A stretch of 64,000 nucleotides of DNA, taken from positions 1 through 64,000 of the forward strand of contig JANXTY010000061.1 in assembly GCA_025352145.1 (NCBI GenBank), written 5' to 3'. The stretch's first letter is position 1, and every line of letters begins with the position of its first letter. Positions 38,115-48,757 of this stretch are shown piece by piece. The notes beneath the pieces were generated by a model. The model was not told where the DNA came from. It did no database searches and saw only the letters and a list, made by a program, of their open reading frames with translations. The position numbers were made by a program, and so were the translations under genes. This stretch comes from Oxalobacteraceae bacterium. Its GTDB lineage: Bacteria; Pseudomonadota; Gammaproteobacteria; Burkholderiales; Burkholderiaceae_D.

Positions 38115-39206
38115 ATGAGTCTTCAATGCGGTATCGTCGGTCTGCCAAACGTCGGAAAATCCACTCTTTTCAATGCATTAACCAAAGCGGGCATTCCAGC
38201 GGAAAATTATCCCTTCTGTACTATTGAGCCGAACGTGGGCGTAGTTGAAGTGCCCGATCCGCGCTTGAAGGCGTTAGCCACTATTGTCAAGCCAGAGCGT
38301 ATTTTGCCTGCGGTAGTCGAGTTCGTTGATATCGCCGGGCTTGTTGCAGGAGCTTCTAAAGGCGAAGGCTTGGGTAACCAGTTTCTGGCCCATATCCGTG
38401 AAACCGATGCAATCGTCAATGTAGTGCGTTGTTTTGAGGATGACAATGTGATTCATGTCGCGGGCAAGATTAGTCCGCTAGATGATATTGAAGTGATTCA
38501 AACAGAGTTGGCACTTGCCGATATGAGTGCGGTTGAAAAAGCGATTCATCGTGAAAATAAAAAAGCGCGCTCTGGAGATAAAGATGCGGCCAAGTTGGTT
38601 GAACTACTTGAGCGCATCATGCCGCATTTGAACGATGCTAAACCCGTGCGGGCGCTGGGACTCGATGCTGAAGAAATGTTATTGATCAAGCCCTTGTGTT
38701 TGATTACGGCCAAGCCTGCCATGTACGTTGGCAATGTCGCTGACGACGGCTTTACGAATAATCCTTTGCTCGATCAACTTGCTGCCTACGCTAAGGCGCA
38801 AAATGCTCCGGTGGTTGCTATCTGCGCATCGATTGAGTCGGAAATCGCAGACCTTGAAGATGAGGACAAAGGGGCGTTCCTGGCAGATATGGGGATGGCC
38901 GAGCCCGGTCTTGATCGTCTGATTCGCGCTGCGTACAAACTACTCGGTTTGCAAACATATTTCACCGCAGGCGTTAAAGAGGTGCGCGCTTGGACTATCC
39001 ATGTTGGCGACACCGGTCCACAAGCTGCTGGTGTGATTCATACCGACTTCGAACGAGGATTTATTCGTGCGCAGACCATCGCTTACGAAGATTTCATTAC
39101 CTATAAAGGTGAGACCGGTGCGAAGGAAGCGGGGAAGATGCGCGCCGAGGGGAAGGAATATGTTGTCAAGGATGGGGATGTTTTGAATTTCCTATTCAAC
39201 GTCTAA
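38115..39206 (+). CDS. ychF: Redox-regulated ATPase YchF
   Basis: 363 residues, Obg-related family. G1 is GLPNVGKST (9-17), G3 [17 protein letters not shown], and the C-terminal TGS-like domain holds [20 protein letters not shown]. YchF (OLA1) prefers ATP and binds ribosomes, with a role in oxidative stress. It follows pth in the common order. Confidence 0.96.
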   Translation: MSLQCGIVGLPNVGKSTLFNALTKAGIPAENYPFCTIEPNVGVVEVPDPRLKALATIVKPERILPAVVEFVDIAGLVAGASKGEGLGNQFLAHIRETDAIVNVVRCFEDDNVIHVAGKISPLDDIEVIQTELALADMSAVEKAIHRENKKARSGDKDAAKLVELLERIMPHLNDAKPVRALGLDAEEMLLIKPLCLITAKPAMYVGNVADDGFTNNPLLDQLAAYAKAQNAPVVAICASIESEIADLEDEDKGAFLADMGMAEPGLDRLIRAAYKLLGLQTYFTAGVKEVRAWTIHVGDTGPQAAGVIHTDFERGFIRAQTIAYEDFITYKGETGAKEAGKMRAEGKEYVVKDGDVLNFLFNV

Positions 39207-39299
39207 TCTGTAGTAGACGCGCTCTAATCTAATATTTTATCCGCACCTGAAATAGCGCAACATTCAAGCGCGGTGCATACCATGTTTCCGCATCATTCT

Positions 39300-40355
<1,056 letters not shown>

Positions 40356-40381
40356 CTATTTTAACCAACTGTGTTCTGAAG

Positions 40382-40491
40382 AGGAGGTGAGTTTACTTAC
40401 CTCCCGTGATCCTCCCTGAGCGGGCCCTTTCGCCCGAAGCGCGACAAGGGATTTTTGCCCTGGAGAACCATCCGTTCTCCAGGGATTTTTT
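40382..40491 (+). ncRNA. Candidate small RNA or leader with terminator, hemB-engB spacer
   Basis: Three consecutive stems on the + strand: AGGAGGT...ACCTCC (about 40382-40404), CGGGC...GCCCG (40421-40436) and a terminator-like CCCTGGAGAAC-CATCC-GTTCTCCAGGG (40458-40484) followed by ATTTTTT. Both flanking genes run on the minus strand, so this + strand terminator ends no annotated gene. No clear promoter was found, so the transcript is hypothetical. The terminator hairpin itself is solid. Confidence 0.4.
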
Positions 40492-40542
40492 CAAACAACC
40501 TCTTATGTGACAGCCCTTGCTGCAGTATAAGTATATGAGTTG

Positions 40543-41283
40543 CTAGATGGATTGTTTATCACCATTAACGTCGTCGGCACCAGATTCAGTTAGAGCTGCC
40601 ATTGCTAGCTGTGTAGCCTCTTCAGTTAATCCGGCCAATTCGATAATTTTGTCGTTCGCTTCTTCCAGGCCGACACGCTTCAACGCTGAAAATAGCTGAG
40701 CAGTGAAGGGAAAGGGTTGGCCTTGTTCATCAATATAGCTAGCCAGGACAGTACGCGCTTGGCGCAAGGCATTGGTGGAATCGTTGCGGTTCAGTTTGTC
40801 GACTTTGGTCAAAATGCAATGTACCGGTTTGCCGGTCGGCGCGAACCACTGGAGCATTTGCAGATCGAGGTCCGTGAACGGACGCCGAGAATCCATCATC
40901 AGGACCAAGGCGGCTAATTGTTCGCGCTGCTGCACATAGTCGCCCAGTAATTGTTGCCAATGCAGCTTGGCCGACCCAGATACTTCAGCGTAGCCATAAC
41001 CAGGCAGATCGACCAGTAAGGCGCGGATCTCATCGACCTTGGTTTCATCCTTGCGATGTTGTGCAATATGTGCGCCGCCGATCGAAAAATAATTGATATG
41101 CTGCGTGCGACCAGGTGTTTTAGAAGCGAATGCCAAGCCTTTTTGGTTGCATAAAATATTGATGGCGGTTGATTTTCCTGCGTTGGAGCGTCCGGCAAAG
41201 GCGATTTCGGGCACTTGCGTGGTTGGCAACTCGCGAAGATGGTTAGCGGTGGTGAAAAAACGGGCTTGCCAGAGTTTGGACAT
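40543..41283 (-). CDS. engB: Ribosome biogenesis GTP-binding protein EngB (YsxC/YihA)
   Basis: 246 residues. TRAFAC GTPase: G1 GRSNAGKST (about 32-40), G2 TPGRT, G3 [10 protein letters not shown] and G4 TKVDKL. It acts late in 50S assembly and in coordinating division. The C-terminal tail is a little long. Neighbour hemB and the cytochrome c gene match the usual order. Confidence 0.95.
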   Translation of the reverse strand: MSKLWQARFFTTANHLRELPTTQVPEIAFAGRSNAGKSTAINILCNQKGLAFASKTPGRTQHINYFSIGGAHIAQHRKDETKVDEIRALLVDLPGYGYAEVSGSAKLHWQQLLGDYVQQREQLAALVLMMDSRRPFTDLDLQMLQWFAPTGKPVHCILTKVDKLNRNDSTNALRQARTVLASYIDEQGQPFPFTAQLFSALKRVGLEEANDKIIELAGLTEEATQLAMAALTESGADDVNGDKQSI

Positions 41284-41507
41284 GCGTTGCCTAGAAAATG
41301 CGGTAAAGGGGGCAAAAATGCCGGGAAGCTATTGTACAATACCGGGTTGCGATTGTTGCGCCACAAAGCTAGGTGGTTGTGCAATCAAGTAAATGCTGTC
41401 TTTTGATGCGCCGCATAATATTTAGGTATTTTGGAAATAGTGTGGAAAGTTTTCAAGAGACTCGCCAATAGGGCAAATTTCTACTAATCAAGTCTTAGGG
41501 TGTGTGA

Positions 41508-42167
41508 ATGAACTGTGCGTTTCCCCCAATTTTAAAATCCTTCTTTGTTGCATTGCTCGTTGTTGGCTCGATGGCTTATGCTTCAGAAGAGACCAAAGTT
41601 GCCAAGGCCGATCCAGCAAAAGGCGAGTCTTTATATACCAATGGTGATAGCGCGCGCAGCATTCCCGCTTGTGTGTCATGTCATGGGTCGGCGGGTAATT
41701 CGACGATTTCACAAAATCCCAAATTGGCTGGGCAGCATGAAGCTTATCTGGTCAAACAACTCAATAATTTTAAGGGAACAGATCGTAGTAATCCGATCAT
41801 GACACCGTATGCTAAGGCTATGACGGATGAGGACATGAAAAATGTTGCCGTCTACGTTGGTTCTCAGGCACCCAAGCAAGGTGCTGCCAAAAATAAAGAG
41901 TTGGTGGAGATGGGTAAGAAAATTTATCGTGCCGGCATTGCGGAAAAAAATGTACCGGCCTGTGCTGGTTGCCATAGCCCGAATGGCGCTGGTATTCCTG
42001 CGCAATTCCCGCGTCTCGCTGGTCAGCATCAGGATTACACTGTGGCACAGTTGACCAATTTCCACTCCGGTGCGCGTAAAGGTAGTCTGCAAATGGTGGC
42101 CATCGCCAAGCGCATGTCCAAGGAAGAAATCGAGGCTGTTGCAGATTATGTCGCAGGCCTGAAATAA
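41508..42167 (+). CDS. Diheme cytochrome c4
   Basis: 219 residues. Signal peptide (SFFVALLVVGSMAYA), then two cytochrome c domains with C55-x2-C58-H59 and C152-x2-C155-H156. Methionine ligand candidates are M99 (PIMTPYA) and the SLQMVAIAKRM methionine. Cytochrome c4 shuttles electrons in the periplasm from bc1 to oxidases. In relatives resB and ccsB, the haem attachment genes, follow; here a terminator and msrP follow instead. Confidence 0.92.
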   Translation: MNCAFPPILKSFFVALLVVGSMAYASEETKVAKADPAKGESLYTNGDSARSIPACVSCHGSAGNSTISQNPKLAGQHEAYLVKQLNNFKGTDRSNPIMTPYAKAMTDEDMKNVAVYVGSQAPKQGAAKNKELVEMGKKIYRAGIAEKNVPACAGCHSPNGAGIPAQFPRLAGQHQDYTVAQLTNFHSGARKGSLQMVAIAKRMSKEEIEAVADYVAGLK

Positions 42168-42203
42168 TACTGAATCCACCGCGAAAGACGGTGCGACAAA
42201 AAG

Positions 42204-42240
42204 AAGGGCGGCAACGTGAGAGCATGCGGCCCTTTTTTAT
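42204..42240 (+). terminator. Terminator after cytochrome c4
   Basis: AAGGGC-G-GCA (42204-42213) pairs with TGC-G-GCCCTT (42225-42234), one G/G mismatch, followed by TTTT. It ends the cytochrome c4 transcript. Confidence 0.75.
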
Positions 42241-42496
42241 TTGACCAAGCGAATACAAGTGCTAGCGAGTATCCCCCAACTTAGTTATGCGGATGAATGG
42301 CCGGAAGCGTTATGGATATGAGTAATAGGACTGCTGTAGAGACACAATCCTGTATTGGGGGAAGAGTGGTTTCCTGGGGTTTACCATGACATGCCGTCTT
42401 GCAGGGCAATAGGGTAGAAACTGGTGTAAGGTTTCGTAGTCGCACAGGACTAATGTTTGTTGCCGTTACCTTCGCACTTCTTTTTAGGAGCACGCC
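42241..42496. other. Non-coding remainder of the cytochrome c4-msrP spacer
   Basis: The full gap is 329 nt. After the terminator I see no reading frame with protein-like features on either strand, no tRNA and no strong hairpin. TTAGGAGC just before 42497 is the msrP ribosome binding site. I looked for remnants of resB or ccsB and saw none. Confidence 0.6.
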
Positions 42497-43477
42497 ATGT
42501 TAATCAAGCGCAGTATCGATCAGTTCGACATTCCTCTTTCGTCTGAGATTACGCCGCGCGCGGTATTTGAGTCGCGCCGGGATTTCATCAAGCAGATTGC
42601 CGCTGGCTCAATGGCGACGACTGCCTTGTTAGAAATGGCGAGCCGTGAAGTCTTCGCACAAAATGTTGGGTTGCAGAAGTTGACGGCTAAAACCAATCCA
42701 TCCTATACAGTGCCTGACAAGACCACGCCTTATAAGGATGCAACAAGTTACAACAATTTTTACGAATTTGGCACCGATAAAACCGATCCGGCGGAAAACG
42801 CAAAGACACTCAAAACGCGACCATGGAGTGTGACGATTGAGGGCGAAGTCAAAAAACCGATGACGCTCGACATTGATGCGCTGACGAGGTTGGCACCGCT
42901 GGAGGAGCGCATTTATCGTTTGCGTTGCGTGGAAGGTTGGTCGATGGTTATTCCGTGGGTCGGCTATTCCTTGTCTGAACTCATCAGAAAAGTGGAACCC
43001 ACCAGTAATGCGAAATTCGTGGAATTCATTTCGCTCGCTGATAAGGCACAAATGCCGGGAGTGCGCTCGTCTGTATTGAACTGGCCTTATGTCGAAGGAC
43101 TGCGTCTGGATGAAGCAAATCATCCTTTGACGCTGCTGACTTTAGGCATGTATGGGCAGATACTGCCGAATCAAAGCGGCGCGCCGGTTCGTGTCATGGT
43201 GCCGTGGAAATACGGTTTTAAGTCCGCCAAATCTATTGTGAAAATTCGATTTGTCAAAGAACAGCCGCGTACTGCATGGAATCAGGCCGCACCGGGAGAA
43301 TACGGTTTTTATTCCAATGTTAATCCCGAGGTTGATCATCCGCGTTGGTCGCAGGCCAGTGAACGTCGTATTGGTGAAGACGGGTTTTTGGCAAAGAAGC
43401 GCAAGACGCTGATGTTCAATGGATATAACGATGTTGCTTCGCTATATACCGGTATGAATTTGCAAAAATTCTTCTAG
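42497..43477 (+). CDS. msrP: Protein-methionine-sulfoxide reductase, molybdopterin subunit MsrP
   Basis: 326 residues. A Tat signal ([20 protein letters not shown], arginines 27-28) exports the folded protein. The molybdenum ligand is C144 in [15 protein letters not shown]. MsrP (YedY) repairs oxidised methionines in periplasmic proteins, drawing electrons from MsrQ. A clear AGGAG precedes the ATG, and msrQ follows after 44 nt. Confidence 0.95.
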   Translation: MLIKRSIDQFDIPLSSEITPRAVFESRRDFIKQIAAGSMATTALLEMASREVFAQNVGLQKLTAKTNPSYTVPDKTTPYKDATSYNNFYEFGTDKTDPAENAKTLKTRPWSVTIEGEVKKPMTLDIDALTRLAPLEERIYRLRCVEGWSMVIPWVGYSLSELIRKVEPTSNAKFVEFISLADKAQMPGVRSSVLNWPYVEGLRLDEANHPLTLLTLGMYGQILPNQSGAPVRVMVPWKYGFKSAKSIVKIRFVKEQPRTAWNQAAPGEYGFYSNVNPEVDHPRWSQASERRIGEDGFLAKKRKTLMFNGYNDVASLYTGMNLQKFF

Positions 43478-43521
43478 CAGCCTGTCGGACTTCACGTTCA
43501 GTATTCTTTAGCATTGCATAT

Positions 43522-44136
43522 ATGTTGATCAACCCAAGCGTTAGGCAATTAAAAATCATCAGGGCGATACTATTTTTGTTTTGCCTTTTGCCGTTTGTAC
43601 GATTGGTGGTGTTTGCGTTGGTCGACAGATTGGGAGCCAATCCAATCGAATTCATTACCCGCAATAGCGGCGATTGGACCTTGTATTTTCTATGTTTTAC
43701 CTTGTCAATTTCTCCCTTGCGTCGTTTAACCAAATGGAACTGGTTGATTAAATTGCGTCGCATGCTGGGGCTATATGCTTTTTTTTATGTGGTACTGCAC
43801 TTTACGACTTTCCTGTGGTTCGACCATTTTTTTGACGTAAATGAAATGTTGAAAGACGTGCTCAAGCGTCCCTTTATTCTGGTTGGATTCAGCGCATTTT
43901 TGCTATTGATTCCGCTCGCGTTCAGCAGTACCAATGGAATGGTGAAGCGTCTTGGTGGTAAGCGCTGGCAGCAATTGCATCGCCTGATTTATTTGATTGC
44001 GCCTCTTGGAATAGTGCACTACTGGTGGATGAAATCAGGTAAACATGATTTTGCACAGCCAATCTTGTTTGGCATGGTCGTGGCTGCATTGCTGTTATCG
44101 CGAGTTTATTTTAATTGGAGGACGAGTCGAGCTTGA
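43522..44136 (+). CDS. msrQ: Haem-binding membrane subunit MsrQ
   Basis: 204 residues with about six membrane helices (ferric reductase-like transmembrane domain). Histidines in YVVLHF (about residue 93) and QLHRLIYLIAPLGIVHYWW (about 153-170) are likely haem b ligands. It passes quinone-derived electrons to MsrP. Convergent with lptM, 51 nt apart. Confidence 0.93.
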   Translation: MLINPSVRQLKIIRAILFLFCLLPFVRLVVFALVDRLGANPIEFITRNSGDWTLYFLCFTLSISPLRRLTKWNWLIKLRRMLGLYAFFYVVLHFTTFLWFDHFFDVNEMLKDVLKRPFILVGFSAFLLLIPLAFSSTNGMVKRLGGKRWQQLHRLIYLIAPLGIVHYWWMKSGKHDFAQPILFGMVVAALLLSRVYFNWRTSRA

Positions 44137-44187
44137 GCACGTCGACCTAGAGGGAAATTCCCTTTTGGTCAGGCCCCAGTTTCGAGT

Positions 44188-44343
44188 TTACTGCGGGCTT
44201 GGCTGCATTGGAGTGGGTGTAGATCTCGATGTGTTTGGCACCGTAGATTTGGCTGGCAGGTATAGCGGGCCAGGTTGGCCGCATCCAGTTTGCAAGAATG
44301 CCGCTAATGTCATGCCGAGCAAGATGAGTAAAAAACGCAGCAT
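44188..44343 (-). CDS. lptM: LPS translocon maturation chaperone LptM (YifL/LppL family)
   Basis: 51 residues from the ATG at 44343; a GTG at 44361 would give 57. MLRFLLILLGMTLAAFLQTG is a lipoprotein-type signal, then the family signature C-G-Q-P-G-P-L-Y-L-P directly after it, and a short Thr/Pro/Ser tail. LptM assists disulphide maturation of LptD. The lipobox reads L-Q-T-G-C, with Gln at -3, which is unusual. It is divergent from cyaY, as in E. coli and betaproteobacteria, but lysA, the usual next gene, is absent; msrQ is there instead. Confidence 0.85.
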   Translation of the reverse strand: MLRFLLILLGMTLAAFLQTGCGQPGPLYLPAKSTVPNTSRSTPTPMQPSPQ

Positions 44344-44398
44344 GTAGAAATCCAATTTCACGGTGAGAATCTCGTTTTAAAAGACAAGGAAGTGTAGC

Positions 44399-44737
44399 AT
44401 GAGTGAATCCGAATTTTTGGCATTGGCTGAGTCAACACTCACCTCTATTGAGACTACTCTGGAGTGCGCTGCCAGTAAAAGCGATCTAGATGTCGAATGT
44501 AGTCGGCATGGTAATTTGTTGGAAATAGAATTTGTTGAAAGTGGTTCCAAGATCATCATCAATAGCCAGGCGCCGATGCAGGAGATGTGGGTCGCGGCAA
44601 AATCAGGGGGGTTTCACTACAAACGCATTGGGACGAGGTGGGTTAACACACGTGATGGTTCGGAGTTGTTTGCTGCGCTGTCGGAGATGGCGAGTAGTCA
44701 GTCTGGAATGCCCCTGGCGTTGATTGATGGGAATTAA
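44399..44737 (+). CDS. cyaY: Iron-sulfur cluster assembly protein CyaY (frataxin)
   Basis: 112 residues. The frataxin fold shows an acidic first helix (SESEFLALAESTLTSIETTL), and EIEFVESGSKIIINSQAPMQ and MWVAAKSGGFHYKR in the sheet. It binds iron and modulates IscS-dependent cluster assembly. The 259-nt spacer to mrcA (convergent) holds no gene that I can see. Confidence 0.93.
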   Translation: MSESEFLALAESTLTSIETTLECAASKSDLDVECSRHGNLLEIEFVESGSKIIINSQAPMQEMWVAAKSGGFHYKRIGTRWVNTRDGSELFAALSEMASSQSGMPLALIDGN

Positions 44738-44996
44738 CTCGATCTTTGCATAAATTACGTGAGTCCTTGCTTGTCTTTGGTTGTCTTTTGATTCGCCCGA
44801 AAATTTTTTCGAGCGATCGTAGTCATGCTATGACTTGTCATCAAGAAGTTCCATCGCAAACCAAAATCCTGTCCGATCATCTCCCGAATTTAGGCAAAGA
44901 TCAGGTTAAATAAGCTGTATTTGGAAGCAGAAATAAAATACGAAGCTTCGACAAAAGAGGGCTATTTTTATCTGATGGGGCGTGTAAAAAACGTGT

Positions 44997-47354
44997 TTAG
45001 AATAATTCATTTTTTACTTCGTCTCTAGGTTTCCCCCCCTCAGTCGTAATATGGTCCTCCAGGCCTAGGCTGGGGACGCCGCTACCTGGTGGATTCTCAA
45101 CGTAATAATATTCACTGCCGACCTGTATCAGGCCTTGGGGTACGACACGTTCTTCTGGCGGAATATTTTTCAACGCACTTTGCATATAGCCAATCCATAT
45201 AGGGAGTGCGACGCCGCCACCAGTTTCCTTATTCCCGAGATTTTTCGGCTGGTCAAAGCCGATCCAGGCGATACCAACCAGTTTTGGTTGATAGCCTGCG
45301 AACCAGGCATCGATTGAATCGTTGGTGGTGCCGGTTTTTCCAGCAAGGTCTGGACGTTTTAATGCACGTCCTGCTGTGGCTGCAGTGCCGAAACGGACTA
45401 CATCTTTCATCATGCTATCCATTAAAAACGCATTGCGTTCATCGATGATCCGATTCGCTTCATCTCCCGCTTGGTCGGGCTTAACCTCGGACAACACTCT
45501 GCCTGTCGCATCAGTTACTTTTGAAATAAGGTAGGGGTTGATTTTATAGCCGCCATTGGCGAACACTGCGTAAGCCCCTGCCATTTGCAATGGCGTTACG
45601 GCCCCTGCCCCAAGGGCTAAGGTGAGGTAAGGAGGGTTCTTGTCAGCGTCAAAGCCAAATCGTGTCGCGTACTCTTGGCCGTATTTCGCACCAATTTTGT
45701 TCAAAATTCGAATAGAGACCATGTTCTTAGATTTGGTCAAACCCTTGCGCATCGACATCGGACCTTCATATTTGCCATCGTAGTTTTTGGGTTCCCACGC
45801 CTGACCACCTGTTTGTCCTGCACCAAACGAAATAGGCGCATCATTGATGATGGTGGCAGGTGAGAGACCCTTTTCCAATGAGGCTGAATAAATGAATGGC
45901 TTGAATGAAGATCCAGGCTGTCGCCAGGCTTGGGTGACGTGATTAAATTTATTTCGGTTGAAGTCGAATCCACCGACCAACGCACGAATTGCACCGTCAC
46001 TAGTGCGGGCTGCGACAAAAGCAGACTCGACTTCCGGCATTTGGGTGATTGCCCAAGCGGTTCCTTCTTTGGTGTTTTCTTTTGAAACCCGAATTAGCGC
46101 GCCTCTTTTAATACGATGGTTAGGGGCGGCCTTATCAGAAAGCCAGCTACTGCCAAAAGCTAAACCCGTACCTCGAATGCTGATTTCTTCGCCGGATAAC
46201 AAGACGGCATCTATTTTTTGCGGGGTTGCGGTGAGAACCATGGCGGCGATGATGTCGTCGCTGTCAGGATGTTCCGAGAGTTGTTGTTCCATCGCCTCAT
46301 CAGCCGCTTCTTTTGTTGCGGGAATATCGATATATGCTTCTGGGCCGCGATAGCTATGACGTCGGCCATAATCCATGACGCCGCGCCGGAGTGAAGTGTA
46401 GGCTGCGCTTTGATCTGCCTTGGTAATGGTGGTGTAAACATTTAAGCCGCGGGTATATGTCTCTTCTTTAAATTGTTCGTAGACGAGCTGCCGTGCCATC
46501 TCAGCCACATATTCGGCATGAATGCCAAATTCGGTGCTGTCGGTTTTGATTTTAAGTTCTTCGATTTTTGCTTTTTCAAATTGTTCGTCGGTGATGTACT
46601 TAAGCATATGCATACGCTGCAAAATATATTGTTGGCGAACTTTGGCGCGCTTGGGATTTGCTACGGGGTTGAAAGTTGACGGTGCTTTCGGTAATCCGGC
46701 CAGCATTGCTGCTTCCGCGACGGTGATATTTTTCAATTCTTTGCCAAAATAAATTTGAGCGGCGGAAGAAAATCCGTAGGCTCGCTGGCCGAGATAAATT
46801 TGATTCATATAAACTTCGAGAATTTGGTCTTTACTTAAATTTTCTTCGATTTTCCATGCCATCAATATTTCGTAGGCTTTACGTTTTAAGGTCTGTTCGC
46901 TAGTGAGGAAGAAATTTCGTGCCACTTGTTGGGTAATTGTCGATGCACCTTGTTTTGCACCACCCGCTAAGTTATGCAACGCAGCCCTGACAATACCAAC
47001 ATAGTCCACGCCACCATGTTCGTAGAAACGATCATCTTCGATGGCTAAAACAGCTTTTTTCATGACCTCTGGGATATCCTTAAAACGAACTACGTTTCGC
47101 CGCTCTTCCCCAAATTCGCCAATTAGTACATTATCGGAAGAAAATATTCGGAGTGGCATTTTGGGGCGATAATCGGTCAGCGAATCGAGAGCGGGCAAGT
47201 TTGGGTATGCCATGGTTAGTGCGAAGGCGACAATAAGCGTCCCAATGAAAATTAAGCCAGCGATGAGTCCCGCAAAGCTAAGCGCTATTCGTGCAGGGCG
47301 GTTAAAACGAAATTTGGCGACCGTTTCGGTCAAGGTATCAGAGGAAGAAAGCAT
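44997..47354 (-). CDS. mrcA: Penicillin-binding protein 1A
   Basis: 785 residues, class A PBP. One N-terminal membrane span (about 22-48), then the glycosyltransferase domain with the catalytic glutamate in AIEDDRFYEHGGVD (104-117) and GASTITQQVARNFF, an OB-like insert, and the transpeptidase domain with SSFK, SKN (TKSKNMVS) and KTGTT. It polymerises and cross-links peptidoglycan. It is divergent from pilM, the classic ponA-pilMNOPQ arrangement. Confidence 0.96.
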   Translation of the reverse strand: MLSSSDTLTETVAKFRFNRPARIALSFAGLIAGLIFIGTLIVAFALTMAYPNLPALDSLTDYRPKMPLRIFSSDNVLIGEFGEERRNVVRFKDIPEVMKKAVLAIEDDRFYEHGGVDYVGIVRAALHNLAGGAKQGASTITQQVARNFFLTSEQTLKRKAYEILMAWKIEENLSKDQILEVYMNQIYLGQRAYGFSSAAQIYFGKELKNITVAEAAMLAGLPKAPSTFNPVANPKRAKVRQQYILQRMHMLKYITDEQFEKAKIEELKIKTDSTEFGIHAEYVAEMARQLVYEQFKEETYTRGLNVYTTITKADQSAAYTSLRRGVMDYGRRHSYRGPEAYIDIPATKEAADEAMEQQLSEHPDSDDIIAAMVLTATPQKIDAVLLSGEEISIRGTGLAFGSSWLSDKAAPNHRIKRGALIRVSKENTKEGTAWAITQMPEVESAFVAARTSDGAIRALVGGFDFNRNKFNHVTQAWRQPGSSFKPFIYSASLEKGLSPATIINDAPISFGAGQTGGQAWEPKNYDGKYEGPMSMRKGLTKSKNMVSIRILNKIGAKYGQEYATRFGFDADKNPPYLTLALGAGAVTPLQMAGAYAVFANGGYKINPYLISKVTDATGRVLSEVKPDQAGDEANRIIDERNAFLMDSMMKDVVRFGTAATAGRALKRPDLAGKTGTTNDSIDAWFAGYQPKLVGIAWIGFDQPKNLGNKETGGGVALPIWIGYMQSALKNIPPEERVVPQGLIQVGSEYYYVENPPGSGVPSLGLEDHITTEGGKPRDEVKNELF

Positions 47355-47677
47355 GCGCAGAATTTAAGTTGGAGAATGGGGATCTGCTTTATTATAGCGG
47401 CACCAATAGGAAACACAGAAAATGGGCAAAAACAGTGCGCAAAACTATCCGACATCTCTATTTTCGTAGGAAATGGACAACGAAATTGCAGTGCTATGCG
47501 GAAACTTCTTTACAGGATCTAAAGCTTATTGCTAGGATCTAATGTAATGTTTGATATATATTGTCTAAATGTCGGTTTTTAAACGAATTTTTAGCGTGTT
47601 ACTGGTGTGCGTTCTTCTAGGACAATCGAACCGGTGATACGTTCACACGAAAACAACGCTTTCGGGGAGAACCGCCC
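47355..47677. promoter_or_regulatory. mrcA-pilM divergent intergenic region
   Basis: 323 nt with no reading frame of interest. A -10 TATAAT for mrcA lies on the minus strand (47396-47391) without a good -35. For pilM, the direct repeat AGGATCTAA occurs at 47514-47522 and 47534-47542, 20 nt apart or two helical turns, a plausible regulator site. GGGGAGA at 47664-47670 is the pilM ribosome binding site. Confidence 0.45.
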
Positions 47678-48757
47678 TTGATTTTTGATATTGGATTATT
47701 GCTCGGCAGAAAAAATCCTCCTTTAGTCGGTTTGGACATCAGTACGTCCGGCGTGCGGCTAGTGGAGCTGTCCGAAGCCGGAAAGAATGAATTTCAGCTC
47801 GAATGTTTTGCATCAGAGCCGCTGCCGCGCGGCGCTGTGGTGGACGGTAATATCGAGAATATTGAGCAGGTTTCCGAAGCTGTGCGCCGGGTCTGGAAAA
47901 AAAGCGGAACACGTGCGAAATACGTTGCGTTAGGAATGCCTCCAGCCTCAGTTATTACGAAAAAAATTATTTTGCCAGGCGGGATGTCAGACGAACAGCT
48001 TGAGATGCAGGTTGAATCCGAGGCTAGTCAATATATCCCGTTTGCTTTGGATGAGGTCAGCCTGGACTTTGACGTGATTGGCGCTGCGGCTAACTCGCCG
48101 GATGATATTGAGGTGATGTTGGCAGCATCACGTAAAGAAAAGGTGGAGGATCGTGTTGCAGTTGCTGAGGCGGCGGGCCTTAAGCCACTCGTGATGGATA
48201 TAGAGTCTTACGCAGCGCGTGCAGCGATTGATAGAATTACTGGGCAGCTGCCCAAGGGTGGACAGGGGCAAATCGTAGCTTTGTTTCAGATTGGTGCACA
48301 AGTTACGCATATTTCGGTTTTGTTGGACGGCCAACCAATTTACGAGCGCGAACAGCCTTTTGGCGGCAATCAATTGACACAAGACATAGTGCGAGCCTAC
48401 GGCTTAGCATTTGAAGAGGCCGATACTAAGAAAAAAGCGGGGGATCTTCCTGAAACCTATGAAAGCGAAATACTTAATCCATTTTTGGAAAGTGCCGCAT
48501 TGGAAGTAACTAGGGCGATACAGTTTTTTTTCACCTCGACACCTTATGCGCGTGTAGATCAATTGTTCCTAGCTGGTGGCTGCGCAATTATTCCAGGTTT
48601 AGTCGATATTGTTGCGAGCCGGACTAAAATTTCAACCTCCGTTGTTAGCCCTTTTAAGGGGATGAAACTGGCGACAGGGGTCCGGGAAAAACAATTACGT
48701 ATCGAGGCCCCGGCATATTTGGTTGCGTGTGGCTTGGCAATGCGGAGGTTTGGCTGA
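47678..48757 (+). CDS. pilM: Type IV pilus assembly protein PilM
   Basis: 359 residues with a TTG start, chosen because GGGGAGA lies 7 nt upstream and NPPLVGLDISTSGVRLVE, the PilM N-terminus, follows. Actin-like ATPase fold with the phosphate loops GLDIST and FLAGGCAIIPGL. PilM binds the PilN cytoplasmic tail and links the pilus motor to the inner membrane complex. Its stop overlaps the pilN start (TGATG). Confidence 0.94.
   Translation: MIFDIGLLLGRKNPPLVGLDISTSGVRLVELSEAGKNEFQLECFASEPLPRGAVVDGNIENIEQVSEAVRRVWKKSGTRAKYVALGMPPASVITKKIILPGGMSDEQLEMQVESEASQYIPFALDEVSLDFDVIGAAANSPDDIEVMLAASRKEKVEDRVAVAEAAGLKPLVMDIESYAARAAIDRITGQLPKGGQGQIVALFQIGAQVTHISVLLDGQPIYEREQPFGGNQLTQDIVRAYGLAFEEADTKKKAGDLPETYESEILNPFLESAALEVTRAIQFFFTSTPYARVDQLFLAGGCAIIPGLVDIVASRTKISTSVVSPFKGMKLATGVREKQLRIEAPAYLVACGLAMRRFG

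Noticed and set aside
40382-40491. 6S RNA in the hemB-engB spacer
   Set aside because: The CCCTGAGC-like piece and a following hairpin recall 6S RNA, but the span is only ~110 nt, the ends do not pair and the long central bubble is missing.
42241-42496. Remnants of resB or ccsB
   Set aside because: No stretch with haem-handling or membrane motifs was found in any frame.
44137-44187. Remnant of lysA between msrQ and lptM
   Set aside because: Only 51 nt separate the genes and nothing in them resembles a decarboxylase.
44738-44996. Small gene in the cyaY-mrcA spacer (ATG near 44829)
   Set aside because: The frame is only about 27 codons with no ribosome binding site or family motif.
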